From contig JAKAMO010000008.1 of the NCBI GenBank assembly GCA_021812825.1, forward strand, positions 1 through 49,176: a DNA stretch of 49,176 nt, in the 5' to 3' direction. This DNA comes from a bacterium (GTDB lineage: Bacteria > Elusimicrobiota > Elusimicrobia > Elusimicrobiales > UBA9959). Below the pieces are notes generated by a model. The model was not told where the DNA came from. It saw only the letters and a list, made by a program, of their open reading frames with translations, and made no database searches. The translations under genes were made by a program, and so were the position numbers. Shown in pieces: positions 20,573 through 28,164 of the stretch; positions within the stretch are counted from its first letter, which is position 1; every line of letters begins with the position of its first letter.

Positions 20573-22528
20573 ATGCGTATTTTAATAGCGATGCTTATGA
20601 TGGCCGCGACGGCCTCCCCGCTGATGGCGCAGGACCTCAGCGCGGACGCGACCCTGAACGCCCTCGTAAAACAGACCGACGGCAACCAGGGCCTCGTCCA
20701 GGAGTACACCAAGCAGGACGGCACCTTCAAGGTCGGCTCGGTCGGCTTCAACGCCGCCGCCACCGGCGCTAAGACCTACCTGAACGTGTCCGCTGCCGGG
20801 CTCGGCAGCGGCGAGGAGAGCGGCGAGCTCTCCCTGAACATGGGCACCCTGGCCATAAAGGCCTCGGAGAACACCATGTACCACCGGCAGCCTTACATAA
20901 AGACCGGGATGATCGCCAACGGCACCTTCTACATCAACACCAACGAGAAGATCACCGACGACCGCTGGAACAACGGCAAGTACAACACCGCCAACGTGAT
21001 GGACGAGTCGTTCAAGCGCACCGAGAGCGACATGTCGGTCAGCTACACCTGCCCCAAGACCGGCGACTATTCCATGCATGTCGGCCAGTGGGAGGAGAAG
21101 GAGAACGGCGACGCCGCCACCAAGTCCTCCGGCAAGGTCATGCAGACCTACGTGGACCGCTCCCACAAGCTGCTGGACCTCGGCTTCGACGCGAAGCTGG
21201 GCGACCACGGCGCCGTGGCCTATGATTACACCCAGGGCAGCTTCTCCGACGATGCTGCCGGGGTTCTGATCTCCACCACCGCCTCCTTCTACTGGCAGAA
21301 GGCCAAGGCCCCCGCCTTCAGGATGGATATGCACGGCCTGGCTTTCCGCTCGCAGCCCCTCAAGGGCTACAGCGTGACCGGCAGCGTGATGTCCCGCACC
21401 CGCGAGGCCCTGGTCAGCGGTTATAAGATGGGTTCCTACACCGCCACCCTCGGCGCCGCTCACCGCTTCGGCGAGAAGCTCGCCGTCACCGTGAAGGGCT
21501 ACGGCCGCACCGAGACCATCACCGAGAACGACAACTTCTGGTTCATGAACTCGGTCAAGAACAGCATCCCGTCCTCCACCAAGCAGGGCGAGACCTCCCA
21601 GCCCGACAAGACCAACTTCACCGGCGAGTTCATGGCGAAGTACGACCTCTCCGACAAGCTGGGCTTCAGCCTGGGCTACAAGCTGGACCACAACTACAAC
21701 CGCCATGCGGGCACCGAGATCTTCACGGCCTCGCAGACCTACATCGACGGCGGCTATGTGGCCGCGAACACCCAGTATAACGAGTTCGCCAGGAAGAGCA
21801 CCAAGAACATCTATACCGCCGGCGCGAACATCCGCCTGCCTATGGACGCCGAGCTGGGCCTGGGCTACAAAGCCGTCAGGGCCAACAAGGCCATGTTCGA
21901 GTCCCTGCCGACCACCTCCGACGAGTACAACGCTGACTTCTATATGCCCATAAAGGGCAGCCTGAGCTTCATCGGCTCCGCTATGGCGATGAACGGCAAG
22001 AACGAGAAGTCCAACCACACCAACAGCAACGACCACCAGAACAGCTACCTGGCCGGTCTCGAGTGGAACAACGAGAAGTACAACGCCGGGGCTAACTACG
22101 CCTTCGACCAGACCTCCAGCCACAGCGACGCTTATTACGCCGGCTACTCCCCGTGGGGCGCCGCGTATGTGGTCACCAACCCGCCGGTCCGCGTTCTGGG
22201 CGAGCTGTACCAGTACAAGAACGACACCATCGGCCTGCACGCCAGCGCCAAGCTGGGCAGCGAGTGCGTGCTGATGGGCGACAGCTCCTACACCCGCTCG
22301 CTGGCGAAGTCGCCGGTGCTGATCAACTTCGCCGACGGCTACGTGACCGACACGGAGCCTTCGGACATCCGCATGGTGAATAGCGGGCTGAACCTGAAGT
22401 ACAGCCCCAAGGGCAAGAACCTTTCCGCTGACCTCGGCGTGCGCCGGGCCCAGTGGAACGACAAGCTGAACAGCGAGAACAGCGGCTGGGTCAACTCGGC
22501 CTCTCTCTCCCTGTCCACGAAGTTCTAA
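20573..22528 (+). CDS. mtrB: MtrB/PioB-like outer-membrane beta-barrel protein
   Basis: A 651-residue protein with signal peptide (MRILIAMLMMAATASPLMAQ), no membrane helices, many alternating amphipathic strands rich in Gly, Asn, Ser, Thr and aromatic residues, and a C-terminal Phe (LSLSTKF) typical of outer-membrane barrels. Length agrees with MtrB (about 670) and position directly after the decaheme gene identifies it as the porin sheath of the conduit. The Cys pair near the N-terminus of Shewanella MtrB is absent. Ribosome site AGAGGAG precedes ATG 20573; a terminator follows, so mtrAB is a two-gene operon. Confidence 0.88.
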   Translation: MRILIAMLMMAATASPLMAQDLSADATLNALVKQTDGNQGLVQEYTKQDGTFKVGSVGFNAAATGAKTYLNVSAAGLGSGEESGELSLNMGTLAIKASENTMYHRQPYIKTGMIANGTFYINTNEKITDDRWNNGKYNTANVMDESFKRTESDMSVSYTCPKTGDYSMHVGQWEEKENGDAATKSSGKVMQTYVDRSHKLLDLGFDAKLGDHGAVAYDYTQGSFSDDAAGVLISTTASFYWQKAKAPAFRMDMHGLAFRSQPLKGYSVTGSVMSRTREALVSGYKMGSYTATLGAAHRFGEKLAVTVKGYGRTETITENDNFWFMNSVKNSIPSSTKQGETSQPDKTNFTGEFMAKYDLSDKLGFSLGYKLDHNYNRHAGTEIFTASQTYIDGGYVAANTQYNEFARKSTKNIYTAGANIRLPMDAELGLGYKAVRANKAMFESLPTTSDEYNADFYMPIKGSLSFIGSAMAMNGKNEKSNHTNSNDHQNSYLAGLEWNNEKYNAGANYAFDQTSSHSDAYYAGYSPWGAAYVVTNPPVRVLGELYQYKNDTIGLHASAKLGSECVLMGDSSYTRSLAKSPVLINFADGYVTDTEPSDIRMVNSGLNLKYSPKGKNLSADLGVRRAQWNDKLNSENSGWVNSASLSLSTKF

Positions 22529-22552
22529 CCCGCTCCCTTAAACGGGAAAACA

Positions 22553-22585
22553 GGCCCGGGCCCTTATGGGTCCGGGCCTTTTCTT
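22553..22585 (+). terminator. Rho-independent terminator after mtrAB
   Basis: 11-bp stem (22553-22563 with 22568-22578, one G-U pair), loop TTAT, then TTTTCTTT. Confidence 0.9.
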
Positions 22586-22616
22586 TAGCGGCCCTTCGGC
22601 CGTTCCAGGGTTGAGC

Positions 22617-24041
22617 ATGAGAACCACGGGAATGTTATTTGGTATCGCTGCGGCGCTGCTGGCCGCCGCACCTCCGGCCTCGCCGGCGGCGCCGCTGGAG
22701 AGGACTCCAGCCTACGAGCTGCTCGAAGCGCTGGACCTGCTGCCCGGCTCCGCCGGTCTGCCGGAGGGAAAAGCGCCCGCGGCTGTCCGCCCGGACGGCA
22801 GCTTCGCGGTCAGGCTGCATGTGCCGGAAGCGCCCCCGAAGGGCCCTTTCGCCGCCAGGGGCCGGCAGATACTGCAGCTGGAGCTGGCCAACATCAACTC
22901 AATGTCCCTGCACGACTTCGACCTCCTCTACGGCGCGGACGGCCGTCTCCTGGCGGTTTTCCCGGTCTTCCCGCCCAAGCAGGACGGCTCCGCGAGGAGC
23001 GCGAAGGACTGGGAGGACGCTGTCCCGGCCTATTTAGACATCAGCCCGTTCTATATCGCTGTGCCTGCTCCTGACGCTCCGGGGGCCTCGGCCAGGTGGT
23101 CCGAGTTCTCGGCGGCGCTCTTCAGCGACAGACGGGCCATTGAGAAGTACGCCCGCGAGAAGTACCCGGGTATAATAGACCTCTATCCGGGCTTCCTGCG
23201 CCACCGCTGGGGTTACAGGCTGCATTCCGTGGACGCGGTTACCGGCGGCTGGGACGCGCACGATTTCGACCCGCTGATCTTCAGCAAGGAACACGGAGAG
23301 GACGAGATGTACGCGGATATGCCGCGCGACGAATTCCTGTCCGTGTTCTCGGATACCTCTACCGGCGCGCACCGGGCGGTGCTGCCGGCATTCCCTACGG
23401 TCTATGAGCTGACCACGTTCTCCCCGGACGAGCTGGCATACCAGCGGGAGGTCTATTCCAGATACGGGCTGCCGAAGGACGCCGAGATACTGGTCGTGGG
23501 GCCGGGGACTGGCGTTGACGCCTGGGTGGCGTCCTTCAGGACCAGCAGGCCGGTTGACGTGATAGGCATTAACCCGCTCGAAGTGGCCAATACCAGGGCC
23601 TCGGCCAAGGCGGCCGGATTCAAAGTAAACGCTGTAGTGGGCGACAACGTCGCTGACGGGGAGGGACGGCTCCGCCTGCCGGGAAGGAAGTTCGACGCGG
23701 TGTTCTGGAACATGCCTTCCGTGACGGAGAGGACGTACCCGGAGGGACACTTTCCTTCCATGATGGATTTCTGGGATATGGACGTGGGCGGCTCCATCCT
23801 GGCGCGTTTCGCCAAGGCGCTGCCGGACCTGCTTAAGCAGGGCGGGCGCGCGCTGCTGTGGAACTACGCCGTCTACTCCGGGGACCGGAACATGGTGGCG
23901 GAGGAGTTGGCCAACGCCGGAGGGGAGAAGAAGGTGATGGAAGTGGAGACCGAGCGGTTCCTGAAGAGGGACAGGGCTGAGAAAGAGTGGTTCAAAGGCC
24001 ATCTCTACAGCGTAACCCTGTCGTCCGGCCCGGCCAGATAG
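22617..24041 (+). CDS. Exported protein with a methyltransferase-like Rossmann domain
   Basis: A 474-residue protein that begins with a plausible signal peptide (MRTTGMLFGIAAALLAAAPPASPAAP). Residues from about 285 look like a class I SAM-dependent methyltransferase: ILVVGPGTGVDAWVASF as the SAM-binding loop, VDVIGINPLEVANTR as the strand-2 acidic region (Asp replaced by Asn after Ile-Gly-Ile), NAVVGDNVADG and FDAVFWNMPSV at the place of the NPPY motif. A signal peptide on such a fold is odd, since SAM is cytoplasmic; the domain may have lost catalysis, or the N-terminus may be a membrane anchor. The middle region is unrecognised. The start ATG 22617 gives the signal peptide; an upstream start would fall in the terminator. 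Confidence 0.72.
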   Translation: MRTTGMLFGIAAALLAAAPPASPAAPLERTPAYELLEALDLLPGSAGLPEGKAPAAVRPDGSFAVRLHVPEAPPKGPFAARGRQILQLELANINSMSLHDFDLLYGADGRLLAVFPVFPPKQDGSARSAKDWEDAVPAYLDISPFYIAVPAPDAPGASARWSEFSAALFSDRRAIEKYAREKYPGIIDLYPGFLRHRWGYRLHSVDAVTGGWDAHDFDPLIFSKEHGEDEMYADMPRDEFLSVFSDTSTGAHRAVLPAFPTVYELTTFSPDELAYQREVYSRYGLPKDAEILVVGPGTGVDAWVASFRTSRPVDVIGINPLEVANTRASAKAAGFKVNAVVGDNVADGEGRLRLPGRKFDAVFWNMPSVTERTYPEGHFPSMMDFWDMDVGGSILARFAKALPDLLKQGGRALLWNYAVYSGDRNMVAEELANAGGEKKVMEVETERFLKRDRAEKEWFKGHLYSVTLSSGPAR

Positions 24042-24070
24042 GTCCGGGAAGGCGGCGGCCGCGCAGCGCT

Positions 24071-24106
24071 ATTACTAAAATCAACCGGCCGGTTGTCTTT
24101 GGTAAT
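24071..24106. promoter_or_regulatory. 36-bp inverted repeat upstream of cbcL-like gene
   Basis: A near-perfect dyad centred at 24088/24089 with 16 of 18 positions paired (one G-U); its core CAACCGGCCGGTTG is a perfect palindrome, flanked by ATTACTAAA and TTTGGTAAT. No T run follows, so an operator or a processing or stalling hairpin is as likely as a terminator. Confidence 0.45.
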
Positions 24107-24143
24107 AGAGTTCATTGTCTTTATTTAATATGCTGTACTGACC

Positions 24144-26171
24144 ATGTACGGAAAAACCGCGTCCGCGGCCGCTCTGGCCGCCCTCATTGCAGCAGCTTTT
24201 CCCTTCGCGGTCTCGGCCGCGCCCGCCCAGAACCAGGTCTGCCTGGACTGTCACGCGCATAAGAAAGCGGGCTACGAGAGCGCGCCGCAGGTAAAGACCG
24301 CCGACCTCGCCGCCTCGCGCCACGCGAAAGAGACCTGCGTCTCCTGCCATTCCGACGCCACTCCAGGCCCGCACAAGGTGAAGCCGGCGAAGATATCCTG
24401 CCGCGACTGCCACAAGAAGCAGGCCGCGCAGTACGACAACACGATACACGCGCAGGCCAGGGCCAAGGGCGAGGCCGAGGCCGCGTCCTGTCAGGACTGC
24501 CACACGCCGGGCCACCGGATAATGAGCAAGACCAGCCCGGAATCCTCCGTCTACCCGTTCCGGGTGCCGGAGACCTGCTCGCGCTGCCACGCCGATCCTG
24601 CGCTGGCGCAGAAGTACAATTTTCCGCCCGATGTGCTGAAGGAATACTACGGCACTATCCACGGCCGCGCTCTGGTGCGCAGCGGCCTGCTGGTCACGGC
24701 GGTCTGCACCTCCTGCCACGGCTCCCACGCGATACAGAAGCGCAGCAACCCGGCGTCCACGATCAGCCGCGGGCACGTGGTGGAGACCTGCGGTAAATGC
24801 CACGCCGGCATAGCCGAGACCTTCAGGAAGAGCATCCACGGCCAGAAGCTGGCCGAAGGCAGCGCGCTCGCCCCGGTCTGCACCACCTGCCACAGCGCGC
24901 ACAGGATAGAGCGCACCGACGCGCAGGGCTACAAGCTGCTGATCATCAAGGAATGCGGCGACTGCCACGCCGACTACCTGGCCACCTACCGCGACACCTA
25001 CCACGGCAAGATCACACGGCTGGGCTACACCAAGGTGGCCCGCTGCTCCGACTGCCACACCGCGCACAACATACGGAAGGTCTCGGACCCGCTCTCCTCG
25101 CTGTCCCCGGAGAACAAGAAGGAGACCTGCCGGAAGTGCCATCCCGACGCCAACGACAACTTCGTGAAGTACATTGCGCACTCCACGAAAGGCAAACAGG
25201 TGCAGTTCCGCGTGATGTTCTGGACCGTGCTGCTGATGTCGGCGCTGCTGATAGGAACTTTCGCCTTCTTCGGCGCGCACACGCTGCTCTGGATGGCCCG
25301 CCTGGTCGGCGACTTCAAGAAGCGGCGCGAGGAGGAGGCGGAGAAGCACAAGTCCGGGCAGTACTACTTCCGCTTCCGGCTGTACCACCGCATCCTGCAC
25401 GGCATCATCATAACCAGCTTCCTGGGACTGGTGCTGACCGGCATGCCGATGAAGTTCTCACATATGTGGTGGGCCTCGTTCCTCGCCCATCTGTTCGGCG
25501 GCTTCGAGATCATGGGCCTGCTGCACCGCTTCTTTGCGCTGCTGACCTTCACCTACTTCGGCCTGCACCTGGCCTATGCGGCCCGTTACATCATCTCGCA
25601 CCGCGACTTCCGGGTGTTCGGTCCGGACTCGATGATACCCCGCTGGAAGGACGTGCGGGACTTCATAGGCCAGATCCGGTGGTTCCTCGGCAAGGGCACG
25701 CGCCCGCGCTTCGACCGCTGGACCTACTGGGAGAAGTTCGACTACTGGGCGGTCTTCTGGGGCGTCAGCATCATCGGCTCCTCGGGCCTCGTGCTCTGGT
25801 TCCCCGAGTTCTTCGCGGCCGTGCTGCCCGGCTGGGTGTTCAACGTCGCCACCATCATCCACAGCGACGAGGCGCTGCTGGCCACCGGCTTCATCTTCAC
25901 GATACACTTCTTCCACACGCACCTGCGTCCCGGCAAGTTCCCGATGGACGACGTCATCTTCACCGGCCGCATCTCGCTGGAGGAGCTGAAGGAAGAGCGG
26001 CCCGAGGAGTACGACCGGCTCGTGGCCAGCGGGGAGCTGGAGAAGCTTAAGACCGAGCCCACCCCCGAGTGGCTGTGGAATTTCGCGAGGGCGATAGGCT
26101 TCACCGCGCTGACGATAGGCGTGGTGACCGTCATCCTGATAATCATAGCCCTGGTGTCGCAGCACCTGTAA
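24144..26171 (+). CDS. CbcL-like multiheme cytochrome c fused to membrane cytochrome b (copy 1)
   Basis: A 675-residue fusion. After a signal peptide come eleven CXXCH motifs (about residues 30-335), then a membrane section with about four to five helices of the b561/HydC type, carrying His residues suited to heme b (LYHRILHGIIITSF, LLHRFFALLTF, FGLHLAYAARYII, FTIHFFHTHLRPG). Geobacter CbcL has the same order and serves as an inner-membrane menaquinol oxidase feeding periplasmic cytochromes; that role is inferred here. No Shine-Dalgarno site is visible before ATG 24144. A paralogue follows 47 nt after its stop. Confidence 0.87.
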   Translation: MYGKTASAAALAALIAAAFPFAVSAAPAQNQVCLDCHAHKKAGYESAPQVKTADLAASRHAKETCVSCHSDATPGPHKVKPAKISCRDCHKKQAAQYDNTIHAQARAKGEAEAASCQDCHTPGHRIMSKTSPESSVYPFRVPETCSRCHADPALAQKYNFPPDVLKEYYGTIHGRALVRSGLLVTAVCTSCHGSHAIQKRSNPASTISRGHVVETCGKCHAGIAETFRKSIHGQKLAEGSALAPVCTTCHSAHRIERTDAQGYKLLIIKECGDCHADYLATYRDTYHGKITRLGYTKVARCSDCHTAHNIRKVSDPLSSLSPENKKETCRKCHPDANDNFVKYIAHSTKGKQVQFRVMFWTVLLMSALLIGTFAFFGAHTLLWMARLVGDFKKRREEEAEKHKSGQYYFRFRLYHRILHGIIITSFLGLVLTGMPMKFSHMWWASFLAHLFGGFEIMGLLHRFFALLTFTYFGLHLAYAARYIISHRDFRVFGPDSMIPRWKDVRDFIGQIRWFLGKGTRPRFDRWTYWEKFDYWAVFWGVSIIGSSGLVLWFPEFFAAVLPGWVFNVATIIHSDEALLATGFIFTIHFFHTHLRPGKFPMDDVIFTGRISLEELKEERPEEYDRLVASGELEKLKTEPTPEWLWNFARAIGFTALTIGVVTVILIIIALVSQHL

Positions 26172-26173
26172 AA

Positions 26174-26195
26174 GGCCCGCCGGTGACGGCGGGCC
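26174..26195 (+). other. Intergenic hairpin with GTGA loop between cbcL-like genes
   Basis: Perfect 9-bp stem GGCCCGCCG with CGGCGGGCC and a four-base GTGA loop (a GNRA-type loop in RNA). No T tract follows, so it is more likely an mRNA-stability or processing hairpin than a terminator. Confidence 0.5.
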
Positions 26196-26218
26196 GGGCA
26201 GCGGTCCCGGTGAACAAC

Positions 26219-28069
26219 ATGAAGAAAAACTTACTTTATCTCTCCCTTGCCGTGCTGATCTGCGGCGCCGCTTCCGCGGCCCGCGCCGAGGAAAGCCCCT
26301 GCCTGATGTGCCACGGCCAGAAGGATTCAGGTGCGCCATACGTGGACCCCAAATTGATGGCGGCCTCCACCCACGCGCAGGTGTCCTGCGACTCCTGCCA
26401 CATGGGCATAGACTCCTACCCGCACCCGGACCCGAAGCCGAAGCCGGTCTTCTGCGGCGGCTGCCACAGCGACGTGGCCGAGCGCCTGTCCGGTTCCGAC
26501 CACGGCAAGGCGATAGCCAAGACCAAGTCCGGCTTCGCCATCTGCCTCTCCTGCCACGGCTCGCCGCACAACGTCCGCCGCCCCGAGGATCCGGCCTCGC
26601 CGCTGCACCGCTCCAACATCCCGAACACCTGCGATACCTGCCACAAGGAGCTGTTCGCGGCAGGCAAGCTGCTGTTCGAACCCAGGATGACCTACGACAA
26701 GACGGTGCACGGGCGCGCGTTCCTGAAGAACAAGGACGCCAGGGTGGCCATCTGCACGGACTGCCACGGCGACCACGACATCAACTTCCCCGCCAACTCC
26801 AAGAGCCGCATCAACAGGGTGAACGTGCCGCAGACCTGCGGCCGCTGCCATAAGAAGCAGGTGGAGCTGTACTCCAGGTCGGTGCACGGCCGGCAGCTGG
26901 CCCGGGGTCACAAGGAGGCGCCGGTCTGCACGTCGTGCCACGGCGAGCACAACATAGTCGCGCACGGAGAGTCCGGCTCGAGCGTCTACTCCGGCTCCAT
27001 CGTCAAGACCTGCAGCAACTGCCACAATTCCGAAAAGATAACGGCCCAGTTCGGCCTGCCTATCAGCCCGGTCAAGAGCTATATGGACAGCTACCACGGC
27101 GTGGCCTTCCGCGCCGGCAACCTGACCGTGGCCAACTGCGCCTCCTGCCACCGCTACCACGACATCCTGGCCCCGTCGGACCCGGACTCCTCGGTCAACC
27201 CGGCCAACCTGCAGAATACCTGCGGCGCCTGCCACAAGAAGGCGGGCGAGCTGGTGGCCAAGGGCAGGATCCACGCCGACCTGTCCGTCATGCAGGACAA
27301 GGGCAGCTACGAGTGGCTGCTGAAGATGGTCAAGGAGGTCTATATCCTCCTGATCGTGCTGACCATCGGCTTCATGCTCCCGCATAACCTGATAGACCTC
27401 TACCGCAAGGCCGTCAGCGGCTGGCGCGCGCACCCTGACGAGGACAGGATGACCGTGAACGAGCGCTGGCAGCACGCGCTGCTGGCCCTGGCGTTCATAG
27501 GCCTGGCCTACACCGGCTTCGGTCACCGCTACCCCGACGCGCTGTTCAACAGCTTATTCTTCCGCGGCGCCGCCGGCGCCGAGCTGCGGGCGCTGCTGCA
27601 CCGCGTCTTCGCCGGCCTGTTCATGGGCCTGGCCGTCTACCACGCCGGCTGGCTGGTGCTGCTGAAGCACGGCCGCGGCCGGCTGATGGCGCTGCTGCCC
27701 GCGCTCGACGACCTGCGCGACATGATACAGCTGATCAGGTACAACCTCTTCAAGACCGGGGAACCTCCGCACTTCAAGCATTACAGCTACATGGAGAAGA
27801 TGGAGTACTGGGCGCTGGTCTGGGGCAGCTTCGTGATGATAGTGACCGGCTGCGTGGTCTGGTTCCGCGAGTGGACGCTCGCCTACCTGCCCAAGTGGGT
27901 CATAGATCTTGCCCTGCTGATACACTTCATGGAGGCCATACTGGCCTGCCTGGCCATAATAGTGTGGCACTTCTACTGGTCCGTCTTCGACCCGGCCGTC
28001 TACCCGATGAACTGGGCCTGGCTGACCGGGAAAGTGGCCCCGCCGCGCGCGGAGAAGGAAGAGAACTAG
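26219..28069 (+). CDS. CbcL-like multiheme cytochrome c fused to membrane cytochrome b (copy 2)
   Basis: A 616-residue paralogue of the preceding gene: signal peptide (MKKNLLYLSLAVLICGAASAARAE), eleven CXXCH motifs between about residues 28 and 345, then a cytochrome b-type membrane domain (RWQHALLALAFIGLAY, LLHRVFAGLFMGLAVYHAGW, LIHFMEAILACLAIIVWHFY). The start at ATG 26219 is chosen because it begins the signal peptide; the frame is open upstream into the previous gene. No clear ribosome site is seen. Two such proteins side by side suggest quinol oxidases tuned to different redox potentials, as in Geobacter, but this is inference. Confidence 0.86.
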   Translation: MKKNLLYLSLAVLICGAASAARAEESPCLMCHGQKDSGAPYVDPKLMAASTHAQVSCDSCHMGIDSYPHPDPKPKPVFCGGCHSDVAERLSGSDHGKAIAKTKSGFAICLSCHGSPHNVRRPEDPASPLHRSNIPNTCDTCHKELFAAGKLLFEPRMTYDKTVHGRAFLKNKDARVAICTDCHGDHDINFPANSKSRINRVNVPQTCGRCHKKQVELYSRSVHGRQLARGHKEAPVCTSCHGEHNIVAHGESGSSVYSGSIVKTCSNCHNSEKITAQFGLPISPVKSYMDSYHGVAFRAGNLTVANCASCHRYHDILAPSDPDSSVNPANLQNTCGACHKKAGELVAKGRIHADLSVMQDKGSYEWLLKMVKEVYILLIVLTIGFMLPHNLIDLYRKAVSGWRAHPDEDRMTVNERWQHALLALAFIGLAYTGFGHRYPDALFNSLFFRGAAGAELRALLHRVFAGLFMGLAVYHAGWLVLLKHGRGRLMALLPALDDLRDMIQLIRYNLFKTGEPPHFKHYSYMEKMEYWALVWGSFVMIVTGCVVWFREWTLAYLPKWVIDLALLIHFMEAILACLAIIVWHFYWSVFDPAVYPMNWAWLTGKVAPPRAEKEEN

Positions 28070-28093
28070 CCCGGGGAGGGCCGCCCGGCCACC

Positions 28094-28131
28094 GGGAACG
28101 CCGGCCGTAAAGGCCGGCGTTCCCTTTTTTT
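28094..28131 (+). terminator. Rho-independent terminator after cbcL-like pair
   Basis: Perfect 13-bp stem (28094-28106 with 28112-28124), loop GTAAA, seven T. Confidence 0.93.
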
Positions 28132-28147
28132 GGGCTTAAAATTTAAA

Positions 28148-28153
28148 TATAAT
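28148..28153 (+). promoter_or_regulatory. -10 box of the NapC-type cytochrome gene
   Basis: Consensus TATAAT in an AT-rich stretch, ending 11 nt before ATG 28165, with no ribosome site between. Transcription would start almost at the ATG (leaderless or nearly so). No good -35 box was found. Confidence 0.55.
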
Positions 28154-28164
28154 TTAGTTATCCT

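Noticed and set aside
19641..22528. DMSO reductase (DmsE/F) module rather than an MtrAB conduit
   Set aside because: DmsE and DmsF are related to MtrA and MtrB, but no molybdopterin reductase gene is present in the window; the general conduit reading is kept, and a distant terminal reductase cannot be excluded.
28070..28164. FNR-type palindrome upstream of the NapC-type cytochrome gene
   Set aside because: The AT-rich segment contains no TTGA-N6-TCAA match, so regulation by the same protein is not supported there.
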